A DNA stretch of 64,000 bases from DASRHT01 sp035293765 (GTDB lineage Bacteria; Chloroflexota; Ktedonobacteria; Ktedonobacterales; Ktedonobacteraceae), in assembly GCA_035293765.1 (NCBI GenBank), contig DATGMF010000082.1, positions 1 through 64,000 on the forward strand. The letters run 5' to 3'. This document shows positions 51,983 through 59,978 of this stretch, piece after piece. How positions within the stretch are numbered: the stretch's first letter is position 1; each line of letters starts with the position of its first letter. Made by a program: the position numbers and the translations under genes. The notes under the pieces were generated by a model. The model ran no database searches and was not told where the DNA came from. It saw nothing but the letters and a program-made list of their open reading frames with translations.

Positions 51983-52948
51983 TTGCACGATATGAGCACT
52001 TCACAGCCAACTCAACCTGCTGACCTCCGCCCGCTGCTCCACTTCTGGGCTATTGGCGACCTGCATTATCGCGCACTACCCGCGTGGCACGAGATTCATA
52101 CGCAGCGTCTCTCCCGCATGTTTGAGGATCTTCATGAGCTCTGGCAGGCAGAGGAACCGCCAGCGTTCTGCGTTTCTCCAGGGGATTTGGTAGAAACCTG
52201 CGCACTGGAGAATTACCAACTGGCAAAATCGAGCTTGGAGGCACAGTTAGGCGCGATTCCCTTCTACCCTGGCATTGGCAACCACGAATTCTATGGGCTG
52301 GCCGGGGAAGATCCGGCGACAATGGCAGAAACATACCGCCATGTCTGGGGAAAACAGCTCTGCTATACCTGGAGCAGCGGCGGCATTACCTGTATTATGC
52401 TTGATTATCCTGACCCCACTACGCTGGAAGATGTGGCAAAGGTCTATATTTCGCAAGAATCTTTGACGTTTCTGGATCAAAAACTAACGGAGCATGCAGC
52501 CAGCCCCGCAATCGTGCTTCTGCACTGCCCGCTCTATAATACGGTACTGGACCGCGACCCGGAGCAGTACCTGGACTATAACTCGCTACAACACTTCTTT
52601 GCACCCGAGAACTCGCAGGAGATCCGCGACATTTTAGCCAGACACAGCAACGCTTTCCTTTTCCTGAGCGGCCATACCCACTCGGGCTGGGAAGCGCCCA
52701 ACCTGGTTTGTACAGAGCAGCTCGGAGAGCACCCGGTCACGTTTGTGAATTTGATGTCTCCCTGGTACACAGGGACACGCACCGGACCGCGCCTGGAAGA
52801 AGAGGGAGCGAGGGCAACGTACATTCCCGACGATCCCGACGTCCTTCCCACATTCGCGATCCGCGTTTCCGACCACCAGGCAAGCATTCGTGTACGTGAC
52901 CACAATAGCAAGCGGTGGTTGAAAGAATGGCTGGCGCCACTACGTTAA
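51983..52948 (+). CDS. Calcineurin-like metallophosphoesterase
   Basis: The protein is about 321 aa from TTG 51983, which has GGGG seven bases upstream; ATG 51992 is the next option but too far from that site. The metal-binding blocks are in order: IGDLHY (D26, H28), SPGDLVE, GIGNHEF, LLHCPLY and SGHTHSGWEAP. It should hydrolyse a phosphomonoester or diester in the cytoplasm, since no signal peptide is seen. The substrate is unknown. Confidence 0.9.
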   Translation: MHDMSTSQPTQPADLRPLLHFWAIGDLHYRALPAWHEIHTQRLSRMFEDLHELWQAEEPPAFCVSPGDLVETCALENYQLAKSSLEAQLGAIPFYPGIGNHEFYGLAGEDPATMAETYRHVWGKQLCYTWSSGGITCIMLDYPDPTTLEDVAKVYISQESLTFLDQKLTEHAASPAIVLLHCPLYNTVLDRDPEQYLDYNSLQHFFAPENSQEIRDILARHSNAFLFLSGHTHSGWEAPNLVCTEQLGEHPVTFVNLMSPWYTGTRTGPRLEEEGARATYIPDDPDVLPTFAIRVSDHQASIRVRDHNSKRWLKEWLAPLR

Positions 52949-53367
52949 CGAAGAAAGACCGATGAAACTGAAAGGAGCCCACAGGGAAAGATTCCCCGGG
53001 ACTCCTTTCCCTATCCCCACACAGGTTACCCACTCGTTTTCCGCCAACTTCCACCGTGTATCAACCAGGTCCGCTCACCCCTACCACACCACACTAGAGG
53101 AGTAGCCAGTTTCCTCGATACGTAACAAAGAGTTCTTCATCATCCCTGCTATATTTCCTCCGCTTCCCTCCGCACATCGCCTCACGGCCCAACCCACGGC
53201 AGAACTCTTCCTTTACCTCCCCCCAACCATCATCCCATTCGCAAAGGAGTTGTTACCTTTTTCGCTACAGAAGAAATATAGCATAAAGTGATGACGGTGG
53301 TATGAATTATTACACCTGCTACATGAAAACATGTTCATATTTAAAGCGACGATGACAATAAGGCGGA
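52949..53367. other. Gene-free interval between the metallophosphoesterase and transaldolase genes
   Basis: About 420 bases. AAAGGAG (52971-52977) and CTCCTTT (53002-53008) form a probable terminator stem followed by a T/C-rich stretch. Further on, AAGAGTTCT (about 53128) and AGAACTCTT (about 53201) are a 9-bp inverted repeat with ~65 bases between them; the C-rich plus strand means a purine-rich minus strand. This could be a structured RNA on the minus strand, but I recognise no known RNA family. Confidence 0.4.
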
Positions 53368-54033
53368 TTACAATATTTTCATTTTCTGCCAATCCTGGGC
53401 AAATTTCTCGACGGCCTGCTCGCTCTGGGGGTCCGAGACCATTTCTAGCAGGAGCTGCGGCGCTATGGTGAGATCATGGGCTCCTGCCAGTAACGCCTTG
53501 GCGACCTCCTGTGGCGACTTGAAGCTCGCCGCCAGCAGACGCGTAGGTAGCTGGTGATTATGGAGCAGTTCCGCCATTTGAGAGATGCGCAGGCTGGCAT
53601 CAACGCCCGCTCGTTCCATACGGTTGTAGTAGGGAATAATAAAATCTGCCTGGCTCATCGCCGCAGCATACGCCTGGGGAACAGTGGTAACGGCAGTGAA
53701 CGCGACCCGTTTTCCCGCGATTTTTAGCTGGCGTGCGACCCTCAGACCAATGTGGGTCATGGGTATTTTAGGAATGACGCGTTCCGGTGCCTCCTGGACA
53801 TAATCTAGAGCTTCTCGCAGCATCTCTTGCTCACCTGCGGCTCCCGGCTGGATAAAGATGGTGCCACCCACCCGGCTCAGCAGTTCGTTGAGCAAGCTCA
53901 ATGGGGTCAGGCGCTGGCCGCGCTCAACCGCCGCGAGCATAATGGTTGGATTGGTAGTGACGCCGGAAACTGGTACCGTTTGAGAGGCTTCTATGATATC
54001 ATCCAGGTAAGCACTATCAATATAGAAGGCCAT
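53368..54033 (-). CDS. Transaldolase-like / fructose-6-phosphate aldolase family protein
   Basis: This 221-aa protein of the short TalC/Fsa type has VTTNPT at residues 25-30 and the Schiff-base lysine K89 in KIPMT, with a later IIPYYNRMERAG. It should catalyse aldol transfer or cleavage of sugar phosphates in the pentose phosphate pathway. The length matches the short family and not classic TalB. Its start codon is only 5 bp from the start of the divergent methyltransferase gene. Confidence 0.9.
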   Translation of the reverse strand: MAFYIDSAYLDDIIEASQTVPVSGVTTNPTIMLAAVERGQRLTPLSLLNELLSRVGGTIFIQPGAAGEQEMLREALDYVQEAPERVIPKIPMTHIGLRVARQLKIAGKRVAFTAVTTVPQAYAAAMSQADFIIPYYNRMERAGVDASLRISQMAELLHNHQLPTRLLAASFKSPQEVAKALLAGAHDLTIAPQLLLEMVSDPQSEQAVEKFAQDWQKMKIL

Positions 54034-54038
54034 AGCTT

Positions 54039-55070
54039 ATGCTCCAATCTGATCTTTTGCGCGATACTGTACAACTTTCGGCTGGCGATCAGATATTGAT
54101 ACTGAATTCAGCCGCCGATCCTTTTGTTTCCCTGGCTGCCCAGCAGGTCGGCATGGGGACGGTGCTGCTGGCCGAAGATAATATCGCTATTCTCCGGCAG
54201 CAGTTCCTTACCCCCACGCCAAACATACAATTTGTACCCTTTCATACCTATATTCTACATCAACCAGCAGGCACAATTGATACCGCGATCATGAATCTGC
54301 TTCACCAGCCCGCCAATGCCTGGATGCTCTACGGCCTGCATGTGGCAGTACACGCGCTCCGGCTCAACGGCTATCTCTATGTCGTTGGAGCAAAAGACCG
54401 CGGGATTATGACCATCGGGAAGCGTATGCAGGACTTCTTTGGCAATGTTGAAACACTGACGATTAGCAAAGGTTATCGCGTGCTTCGCTCTCGCAAGCGC
54501 GCCCAGGAAGCGGGGGCAATCGCGCTTCCCCCGCCACCGGACCTGACGGTGTTTGCTCACAATCAGCTAGATGAGGGGACACGTCTGCTCCTTGAGGCTC
54601 TGGAGATCCACTCCACCGACGAAGCTCTGGATATCGGCTGCGGCGCCGGTTTTATTGGCCTGCATATCGCGCGTCAGGCGAGCAAAGGCGCCGTTACTAT
54701 GGTTGATGCCAGTCTGGCGGCGGTGGCGGCAGCGCAGCAGGCTATTGAGCAAAGCGGGCTGGTGAATATAGAGGCGTTGCCGAGCGATGGTGTGTGCGCA
54801 GTGCTGGAGCAGCGCTTTGATCTGGTAGTTACCAATCCCCCATTTCATCAGGGAGGCATCCAGACCGGCGCGATTGCCGAGCGATTTATCCGTGGCGCTG
54901 CTCAGGTCCTGCGACCACGCGGACGCTTCTACCTGGTCGCAAACCGCTTCCTCAAATACGAGCCGATGTTACAGGCTTGCTTTCAGCAGGTTGAGGAAGT
55001 GGGAGGCAACTCGCGCTACAAGGTTTTACTTGGCAGATCTCGTAAGGTTGGTATTTGCGATACAATATGA
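54039..55070 (+). CDS. Two-domain class I SAM methyltransferase (RsmC/RlmG-like)
   Basis: This 343-aa protein has a degenerate N-terminal methyltransferase-like domain and a catalytic C-terminal domain with motif I ALDIGCGAG (198-204) and TNPPF (265-269). The NPPF motif marks amino-N methylation, and the double-domain layout is that of RsmC/RlmG enzymes that make m2G in rRNA. The ATG has GAAGG nine bases upstream. The gene starts 5 bp from the divergent transaldolase gene, so each promoter probably lies inside the other gene. Confidence 0.88.
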   Translation: MLQSDLLRDTVQLSAGDQILILNSAADPFVSLAAQQVGMGTVLLAEDNIAILRQQFLTPTPNIQFVPFHTYILHQPAGTIDTAIMNLLHQPANAWMLYGLHVAVHALRLNGYLYVVGAKDRGIMTIGKRMQDFFGNVETLTISKGYRVLRSRKRAQEAGAIALPPPPDLTVFAHNQLDEGTRLLLEALEIHSTDEALDIGCGAGFIGLHIARQASKGAVTMVDASLAAVAAAQQAIEQSGLVNIEALPSDGVCAVLEQRFDLVVTNPPFHQGGIQTGAIAERFIRGAAQVLRPRGRFYLVANRFLKYEPMLQACFQQVEEVGGNSRYKVLLGRSRKVGICDTI

Positions 55071-55099
55071 TTGACAAGCATACTGTATACCTTTATTAT
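55071..55099 (+). promoter_or_regulatory. Strong promoter directly after the methyltransferase stop
   Basis: TTGACA (55071-55076), a 17-bp spacer and TATTAT (55094-55099) start at the base after the TGA stop. This predicts a leader of about 210 nt before the hydrolase gene at 55316. Confidence 0.75.
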
Positions 55100-55145
55100 A
55101 CCCTTATTCTTGTATAAGGACAGGCAGACTTGAAGGAGCAGAACA

Positions 55146-55259
55146 TTGCCTATCGCCTCGCGCAGCATATCCTCATCCGCGTCCCTTCTTACCTCCGCAC
55201 TTTCACGGATATTGCTATGCGAGCACTTTAGCAAACTGCTCTGTTCAGCGTTTACTTAA
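55146..55259 (+). CDS. Possible 37-aa small protein or leader ORF
   Basis: A frame from TTG 55146 to TAA 55259 is preceded by AAGGAG with a 7-base gap and lies in the leader made by the 55071 promoter. The product is rich in Ser, Leu and Ala with two Cys (MPIASRSISSSASLL and so on). No family is recognised. It may be a leader peptide for the hydrolase gene or chance. Confidence 0.25.
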   Translation: MPIASRSISSSASLLTSALSRILLCEHFSKLLCSAFT

Positions 55260-55315
55260 TTACACGACATCCATAATAAATTTCAATAGATATTGAGCGG
55301 AGAGAGAGGTTGCAC

Positions 55316-56245
55316 ATGATAAAGCCGCGTAGCGCCTTTATTGATGCCGAGGCTGTACGCTTGCACTACCTTGAATGGGAGCCAGACCATAGCCAGGCCG
55401 CTACTCCCGACTGGCCCGCAGATCAAGATAGTGATAATATACCGATTGTGATGCTTCATGGTCTGAGCGCAACTGCTGATACATGGCGACTGGTGGCCGA
55501 ACATCTCCGCCAGCGGCATCATGTGATCGCCTTTGATCAACGGGGTCATGGACAGAGCGACAAACCAGATAGTGGCTACGACCTTGTGACATTTGCCGAA
55601 GATGCGATTCGTGGCATGGCTGCGTTGGGATTGGGACAGGTTGCGCTGGTCGGACATGGTTGGGGCGCCAGAGTTGCGCTGGTGCTGGCAGCACGCCATC
55701 CAGCTCTGATCAGTCATTTGATTCTGGTCGATTGCCCGCATGTAGAGCCCAGACACTGGCCCGGCATGACGAGGGAGCGTTTCACCCGCGCCCGGTCTCC
55801 CAAAGAGCTATACAAGTCGCGCGAGACCTTCCTCCAGCCACTCCGTCAGGAAATGAATACCTTCTGGCGTCCCGAAGTCGAGGAAATTTTCCTCACATAT
55901 GTACAGGAACTGCCAGATGGGCGTATTGAAGAGCTGTTGCAACCAGAACATCAGCGGGAGATCCGCGAGTCTTTATGGGATGATCGCGCTTTACCGTATT
56001 ATAGCAAAATAACCTGTCCGGTCCTGTTAGTACCGGCGGCAGCGCAACCACAGCCGGGCGACGAGCTGCCGGAGCGTCTGGAGAACGCGGAAGAGTTCGC
56101 CGCCGCCAAAGGCTATATGGCTGCGCAGGTTGCCCGCGCCATCCACTGTTGCACCGTACTCTGGATGCCCGATACCGCCCACGACATCCAGCTCCAGCAC
56201 CCACAAATGCTCGCTAGCGCGATCATTGATTTTGTGCGAGCATAG
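55316..56245 (+). CDS. Alpha/beta-hydrolase-fold protein lacking the catalytic nucleophile
   Basis: The protein is 309 aa from ATG 55316, which has GAGAGAGG six bases upstream. The fold is clear: VMLHGLSATADTW (oxyanion region), FDQRGHGQSDKP, then LVGHGWGARVAL at the nucleophile elbow and TAHDIQLQHP with the late His. At the elbow the residue that should be Ser (esterases) or Asp (epoxide hydrolases, GHDWG) is Gly115. It may be non-catalytic, or use another residue. It precedes an amidohydrolase by 27 bp, in the same transcript. Confidence 0.88.
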   Translation: MIKPRSAFIDAEAVRLHYLEWEPDHSQAATPDWPADQDSDNIPIVMLHGLSATADTWRLVAEHLRQRHHVIAFDQRGHGQSDKPDSGYDLVTFAEDAIRGMAALGLGQVALVGHGWGARVALVLAARHPALISHLILVDCPHVEPRHWPGMTRERFTRARSPKELYKSRETFLQPLRQEMNTFWRPEVEEIFLTYVQELPDGRIEELLQPEHQREIRESLWDDRALPYYSKITCPVLLVPAAAQPQPGDELPERLENAEEFAAAKGYMAAQVARAIHCCTVLWMPDTAHDIQLQHPQMLASAIIDFVRA

Positions 56246-56272
56246 CTTTTCGGCACTGTAAAGGAGAAACGC

Positions 56273-57886
56273 ATGAGCACGGCCATATATCTGAATGGCA
56301 ACATTTATACAATGGACACGACACAACCTCGGGCGCAGGCAATGGCTATCGACACTGCTAGCGGGCGCATCCTGGCCGTCGGTACAGATGACGAGGTGCG
56401 CCGCGTGGGCGGACTGCATAGCGAGCTGATAGACTTGCAGGGGCGCACGGTCCTGCCCGGCTTTATCGACGCCCATATACACGCTCTTGAAGCCGCCTAT
56501 CGCTCTTATTACATCGATGCGAAATCCTGCGCTGGCGAAGACGAAGTGGCGGAACTGGTGCGCGAACGCGCAGCTCAGACACCGCCTGGACGCTGGATTC
56601 TCGGCGGCCACTGGGATAAAAATGGCTGGCCTGGCGCTCGTTTCCCCACGAAAGCTTCACTTGACGCCGTTGCTCCGCACCATCCCGTCGCCCTCTGGAG
56701 CAACGACGGGCACGTCCTCTGGGTCAATTCGCAGGCGCTGCAACGCGCTGGCATCACAGCAGAGACGCCCGAACCTGAGACCGGCGAGATTTTACGCACA
56801 GGCAGCGGGGAGCCAATAGGTATTTTGAAAGAAGAGGACGCCACCAACCTTGTCGGGCGAGTGATCGAGAAACGCGACCCCGAGATGAACCGACTGATGA
56901 TCCGCCGCATCCATAGCGAATTGCAGCGCAGCGGCATCACCACCGTTCACGATATCGAGGGCGAGGTATCGCTGCGTCTATTTCAGGAGATGCGCGACGA
57001 GGGTTCGCTGGGCGTGCGCGTCAATATGATCCTGCCACGCCGTATGCTGCCCCAGTTGCGCACAATGGGCATCAACAATGAAGAGAACGATCTGCTGCGC
57101 GTTGGTGGCATCAAAATATTTGCCGATGGCACCTTAGGTTCACAAACGGCAGCCATGCTTGAAAGCTTTGAGGGTAGCCCGAATAACTTTGGTATCCTCA
57201 CCATTCCCGAAAATGAGATGATGGATACCGTCAGCGATGCAACCGAGATGGGCCTGACGATTGCGATTCATGCCATTGGTGATCGGGCGGCCCGCGTCGC
57301 TCTCAATTCGATTGAGCGCGCTCAGCAGATGCTCGCAGAGCAGGGCACGCCTGTTGATCCAGCTTCGAGCCTGCGCTACCGGCTGGAGCATGTCCAGCTC
57401 ATCGCGCCCGAAGACCTGGAACGGATGCGCCGCCTGGGAGTCATCGCCTCAGTCCAACCCTTCCATGCTGTAGCCGACCGCGATATCGCAGAACGGTACT
57501 GGGGCAAACGTCATCGTCGCGCCTACGCCTATCGCACGATGCGCGATCTGGGCATCCCCCTGGCGCTCGGTTCCGATGCTCCGGTAGAAATCTTCGATCC
57601 CATTCGCATCCTTTATGCCGCCACATTGCGTCGTGATCCCGCTCTGCAACGTCCATCCTGGCTTCCTGATCAGGCGCTCACCATCCAGGATGCTCTCTGG
57701 GGCTACACAATGGGAGCTGCCTACGCCGGGGCTGAGGAGCAGCGCAAAGGCTCCCTGACCCCCGGCAAACTGGGCGACGCTGTAGTGTTGCGCGAAAATA
57801 TCCTGCACGTTCCCCAGGAGAAAATAGCTGAAAACGGCGTCCAGGCCACCATCCTGGGCGGCAACATCGTATACGGCGAATTGTAG
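56273..57886 (+). CDS. Amidohydrolase family 3 (YtcJ-like) protein
   Basis: This 537-aa metal-dependent hydrolase begins with the small beta domain and VLPGFIDAHIH (H68, H70). Later metal or catalytic residues are in TIAIHAIGDRA, YRLEHVQL and LALGSDAPVE. The C-terminal GSLTPGKLGDAVVL closes the beta domain. YtcJ-like enzymes cleave amide or ester bonds in small molecules; the substrate is unknown. AAGGAG precedes the ATG. It pairs with the upstream hydrolase-fold gene. Confidence 0.9.
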   Translation: MSTAIYLNGNIYTMDTTQPRAQAMAIDTASGRILAVGTDDEVRRVGGLHSELIDLQGRTVLPGFIDAHIHALEAAYRSYYIDAKSCAGEDEVAELVRERAAQTPPGRWILGGHWDKNGWPGARFPTKASLDAVAPHHPVALWSNDGHVLWVNSQALQRAGITAETPEPETGEILRTGSGEPIGILKEEDATNLVGRVIEKRDPEMNRLMIRRIHSELQRSGITTVHDIEGEVSLRLFQEMRDEGSLGVRVNMILPRRMLPQLRTMGINNEENDLLRVGGIKIFADGTLGSQTAAMLESFEGSPNNFGILTIPENEMMDTVSDATEMGLTIAIHAIGDRAARVALNSIERAQQMLAEQGTPVDPASSLRYRLEHVQLIAPEDLERMRRLGVIASVQPFHAVADRDIAERYWGKRHRRAYAYRTMRDLGIPLALGSDAPVEIFDPIRILYAATLRRDPALQRPSWLPDQALTIQDALWGYTMGAAYAGAEEQRKGSLTPGKLGDAVVLRENILHVPQEKIAENGVQATILGGNIVYGEL

Positions 57887-57919
57887 CATTTGGGGGAGGA
57901 TGGTATTGAGAGGCACACT

Positions 57920-57965
57920 CCTGTAGAGGTAATATTCATAGAGAGCCTGGCATTACCTCTACAGG
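57920..57965. terminator. Terminator hairpin between convergent genes
   Basis: CCTGTAGAGGTAAT (57920-57933) pairs perfectly over 14 bp with ATTACCTCTACAGG (57952-57965) around an 18-nt loop. It lies between the amidohydrolase gene and the minus-strand gene at 58037 and can serve both. Confidence 0.65.
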
Positions 57966-58036
57966 TATAGTTACTCAGACGATTCGTTTGATTGAACTGA
58001 TACGAATCCTGTAGACATAACAGATCAATAGAAGTT

Positions 58037-58423
58037 TTATAGGACAAAGCTATCGGCAAGAGGGCTACGCGCATTGTTATCGCGTTTCTCGCCATTAAGA
58101 TTGACCGTTGCCTGACCCGGGGCCGAGCGCCCATTGGGCTGATAGCCTCCCTGTGACCCGGAAGGGACGGGGGGAGGAGTATTTTGCAAGCTCTGCAAAG
58201 TTTGCAGCGTTGACTGCGAACTCATTGAAACGGCAGAGCTCGGATCGGTCGCAAGCTGAATCGTCTTGCCCTCAATCACCACAGCAATACCGACACCCCG
58301 GCGCAGGTCAGCAAGCTGACGGCGTAATTCACGGTTCTCGGCTTCAAGTGCATCCATCAATTTTTTCTGTTCGAGCAGCATCTGCGCGATGCCTTCAAAA
58401 CCAGCGCTAGCAGCACGATCCAT
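58037..58423 (-). CDS. Small coiled-coil protein of unknown function
   Basis: The protein is 128 aa from ATG 58423, which has GGAGGA seven bases upstream; an in-frame ATG at 58480 overlaps the coaBC stop codon (TGATG). Residues 15-45 form a coiled coil (LLEQKKLMDALEAENRELRR). Next comes a short beta stretch (GIAVVIEGKTIQLATD), then a Ser/Gln/Pro/Asn-rich disordered tail. I do not recognise a family. It is co-transcribed with coaBC. Confidence 0.7.
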   Translation of the reverse strand: MDRAASAGFEGIAQMLLEQKKLMDALEAENRELRRQLADLRRGVGIAVVIEGKTIQLATDPSSAVSMSSQSTLQTLQSLQNTPPPVPSGSQGGYQPNGRSAPGQATVNLNGEKRDNNARSPLADSFVL

Positions 58424-58479
58424 AGTGGATTCCTCCTGCGTACTTTGTGTACCCAATAACTCTAGAACAAAATCTCCCA

Positions 58480-59760
58480 TCACAGCGCCACGTTTCCCTC
58501 TGAGGTTGCACCCAATAATGGCACAACACGATCCCAAATTGCCCCCGCAACGCCAGTTTTGGGCATCACAGGCAAGTCTTCCACTGCCCCATCGGCATGG
58601 AAAATAATTACTTTGTTTGTCTCCGCCCCAAAGCCACTGTCCGAGCGTGTTACATCATTTGCCACAAGCAGATCGAGGCGCTTTTTGATCAGCTTCTCGT
58701 GCGCATGCTCCATGATGTTCTGGGTTTCGGCTGCAAAGCCAACCCGTACCAGACGTTGCCGCACATGCTGATGTTCCCCCGCTTGCTTTTTCAGCGTTTC
58801 CGCAAGCTCTCCAAGAATATCCGCCGTGCGGGTCAGCTCAATGGATAACTCGCTCTCGGTTTCGCTTCCCCTTACCTCATCACTTTTTTTCTTAATTTTG
58901 TGTGCAGCCGGTTTCGCCGGACGAAAGTCGGCCACGGCGGCGCTCATGATAAGAACGTCAGCTTGAGCAATAAAGCCATAAACGGCATCGCGCATCTCCT
59001 GCGCTGTGCTGACCCCGCACATCTCCACTCCATAGGGAGCTGGCAAGGACACAGGCCCGGATATCAGGATCACATGTGCGCCACGATCTCTGGCTTCGGT
59101 TGCCAGAGCGTAGCCCATTTTTCCTGATGAGCGATTGCCGATGTATCGCACCGGATCAATTGGTTCCTGCGTGCCACCTGCGGTTACCACAACGGTTCGA
59201 CCAGCAAGGTTGCCGTGTCGTCCCAGAACCATCCTGATGGCGCCCAGTAAAACCGCCGTCTCCGGTAATCGACCGGGACCCACTGCCCCCGAGGCCAGCC
59301 GTCCCACTTCCGGCTCTATAATGATCGCTCCACGCTCACGTAACAGGGCCAGGTTAGCCTGTGTCGCTGGATGGGTGTACATCTCCCCGTACATCGCTGG
59401 AGCTATCAGCAAGGGCGCTCTGGTTGCCAACGCTACGGCGGTAAGCATGTTATCCGCTATACCGTGGGCAAGCCTGGCGATTGTGTTCGCGGTCGCCGGC
59501 ACGACGGCCAGCACTTCCGCAGCTTCCGCCAGTTCAATGTGTAGCTCAGCGGCTCTTCCTGAAGGCTCCCAGAGATCGCTATAGACCGGTCGATGGCTCA
59601 TAGTGGAGAATGTGAGCGGGCGGACGAAATCTTCCGCATGCTCAGTCATGATCACATCTACGAGCGCCCCCGCCTGTTGCAACTGGCTTACAAGCTCAAC
59701 AGCTTTATAAGCCGCGATCCCTCCGCAAACACCGACAGTAACGCGCCTCTTTACTAACAT
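58480..59760 (-). CDS. coaBC: Bifunctional phosphopantothenoylcysteine decarboxylase / phosphopantothenate-cysteine ligase
   Basis: The enzyme is 426 aa from ATG 59760 (then MLVKRRVTVGVCGGIAAYKA); the open frame to TTG 59877 adds 39 unrelated residues. The N-terminal flavodoxin-like CoaC half has the active-site His in TFSTMSHRPV and PAMYGEMYTHPAT. The CoaB half has TAGGTQEPIDPVRYIGNRSSGKMG and ends with a KTGVAGAIWDRV segment. It performs two steps of coenzyme A synthesis from phosphopantothenate. A poorly conserved Lys/Glu-rich loop is inserted near residue 300. Confidence 0.94.
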   Translation of the reverse strand: MLVKRRVTVGVCGGIAAYKAVELVSQLQQAGALVDVIMTEHAEDFVRPLTFSTMSHRPVYSDLWEPSGRAAELHIELAEAAEVLAVVPATANTIARLAHGIADNMLTAVALATRAPLLIAPAMYGEMYTHPATQANLALLRERGAIIIEPEVGRLASGAVGPGRLPETAVLLGAIRMVLGRHGNLAGRTVVVTAGGTQEPIDPVRYIGNRSSGKMGYALATEARDRGAHVILISGPVSLPAPYGVEMCGVSTAQEMRDAVYGFIAQADVLIMSAAVADFRPAKPAAHKIKKKSDEVRGSETESELSIELTRTADILGELAETLKKQAGEHQHVRQRLVRVGFAAETQNIMEHAHEKLIKKRLDLLVANDVTRSDSGFGAETNKVIIFHADGAVEDLPVMPKTGVAGAIWDRVVPLLGATSEGNVAL

Positions 59761-59910
59761 CGCTGGCTTACTCGTTCCCTTTATCTGGACTGTCCTAAAT
59801 GAGAACAATGCTACAATAGCATAAGATGATACTTCTCGACAAGGTTCATGCCAAGAAGTACCATTGCTTATTGCCAATTTTATATGCTTCTACCGGAAAA
59901 ACAGGCATCC

Positions 59911-59978
59911 GTAGGGGCAAGCCCTTGCGGTTGCCTTGTCGAAACGGTTGCCCTGGGCGGGGCAAGCCCCTCCCCTAC
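59911..59978. repeat. Dispersed palindromic repeat with GTAGGGG ends
   Basis: GTAGGGGCAAGCCC (59911-59924) and its counterpart ending CCCCTCCCCTAC (to 59978) form an imperfect inverted repeat, with GGTTGCC repeated twice inside (near 59929 and 59946). This is the style of short GTAGGGGC...CCCCTAC units scattered through many Chloroflexota genomes. Its right end runs into the FHA-ABC gene and provides the TAG stop codon at 59977-59975. Confidence 0.7.

Noticed and set aside
59761..59877. 39-residue N-terminal extension of CoaBC from TTG 59877
   Set aside because: It has no homology to CoaBC, and ATG 59760 gives a normal N-terminus.
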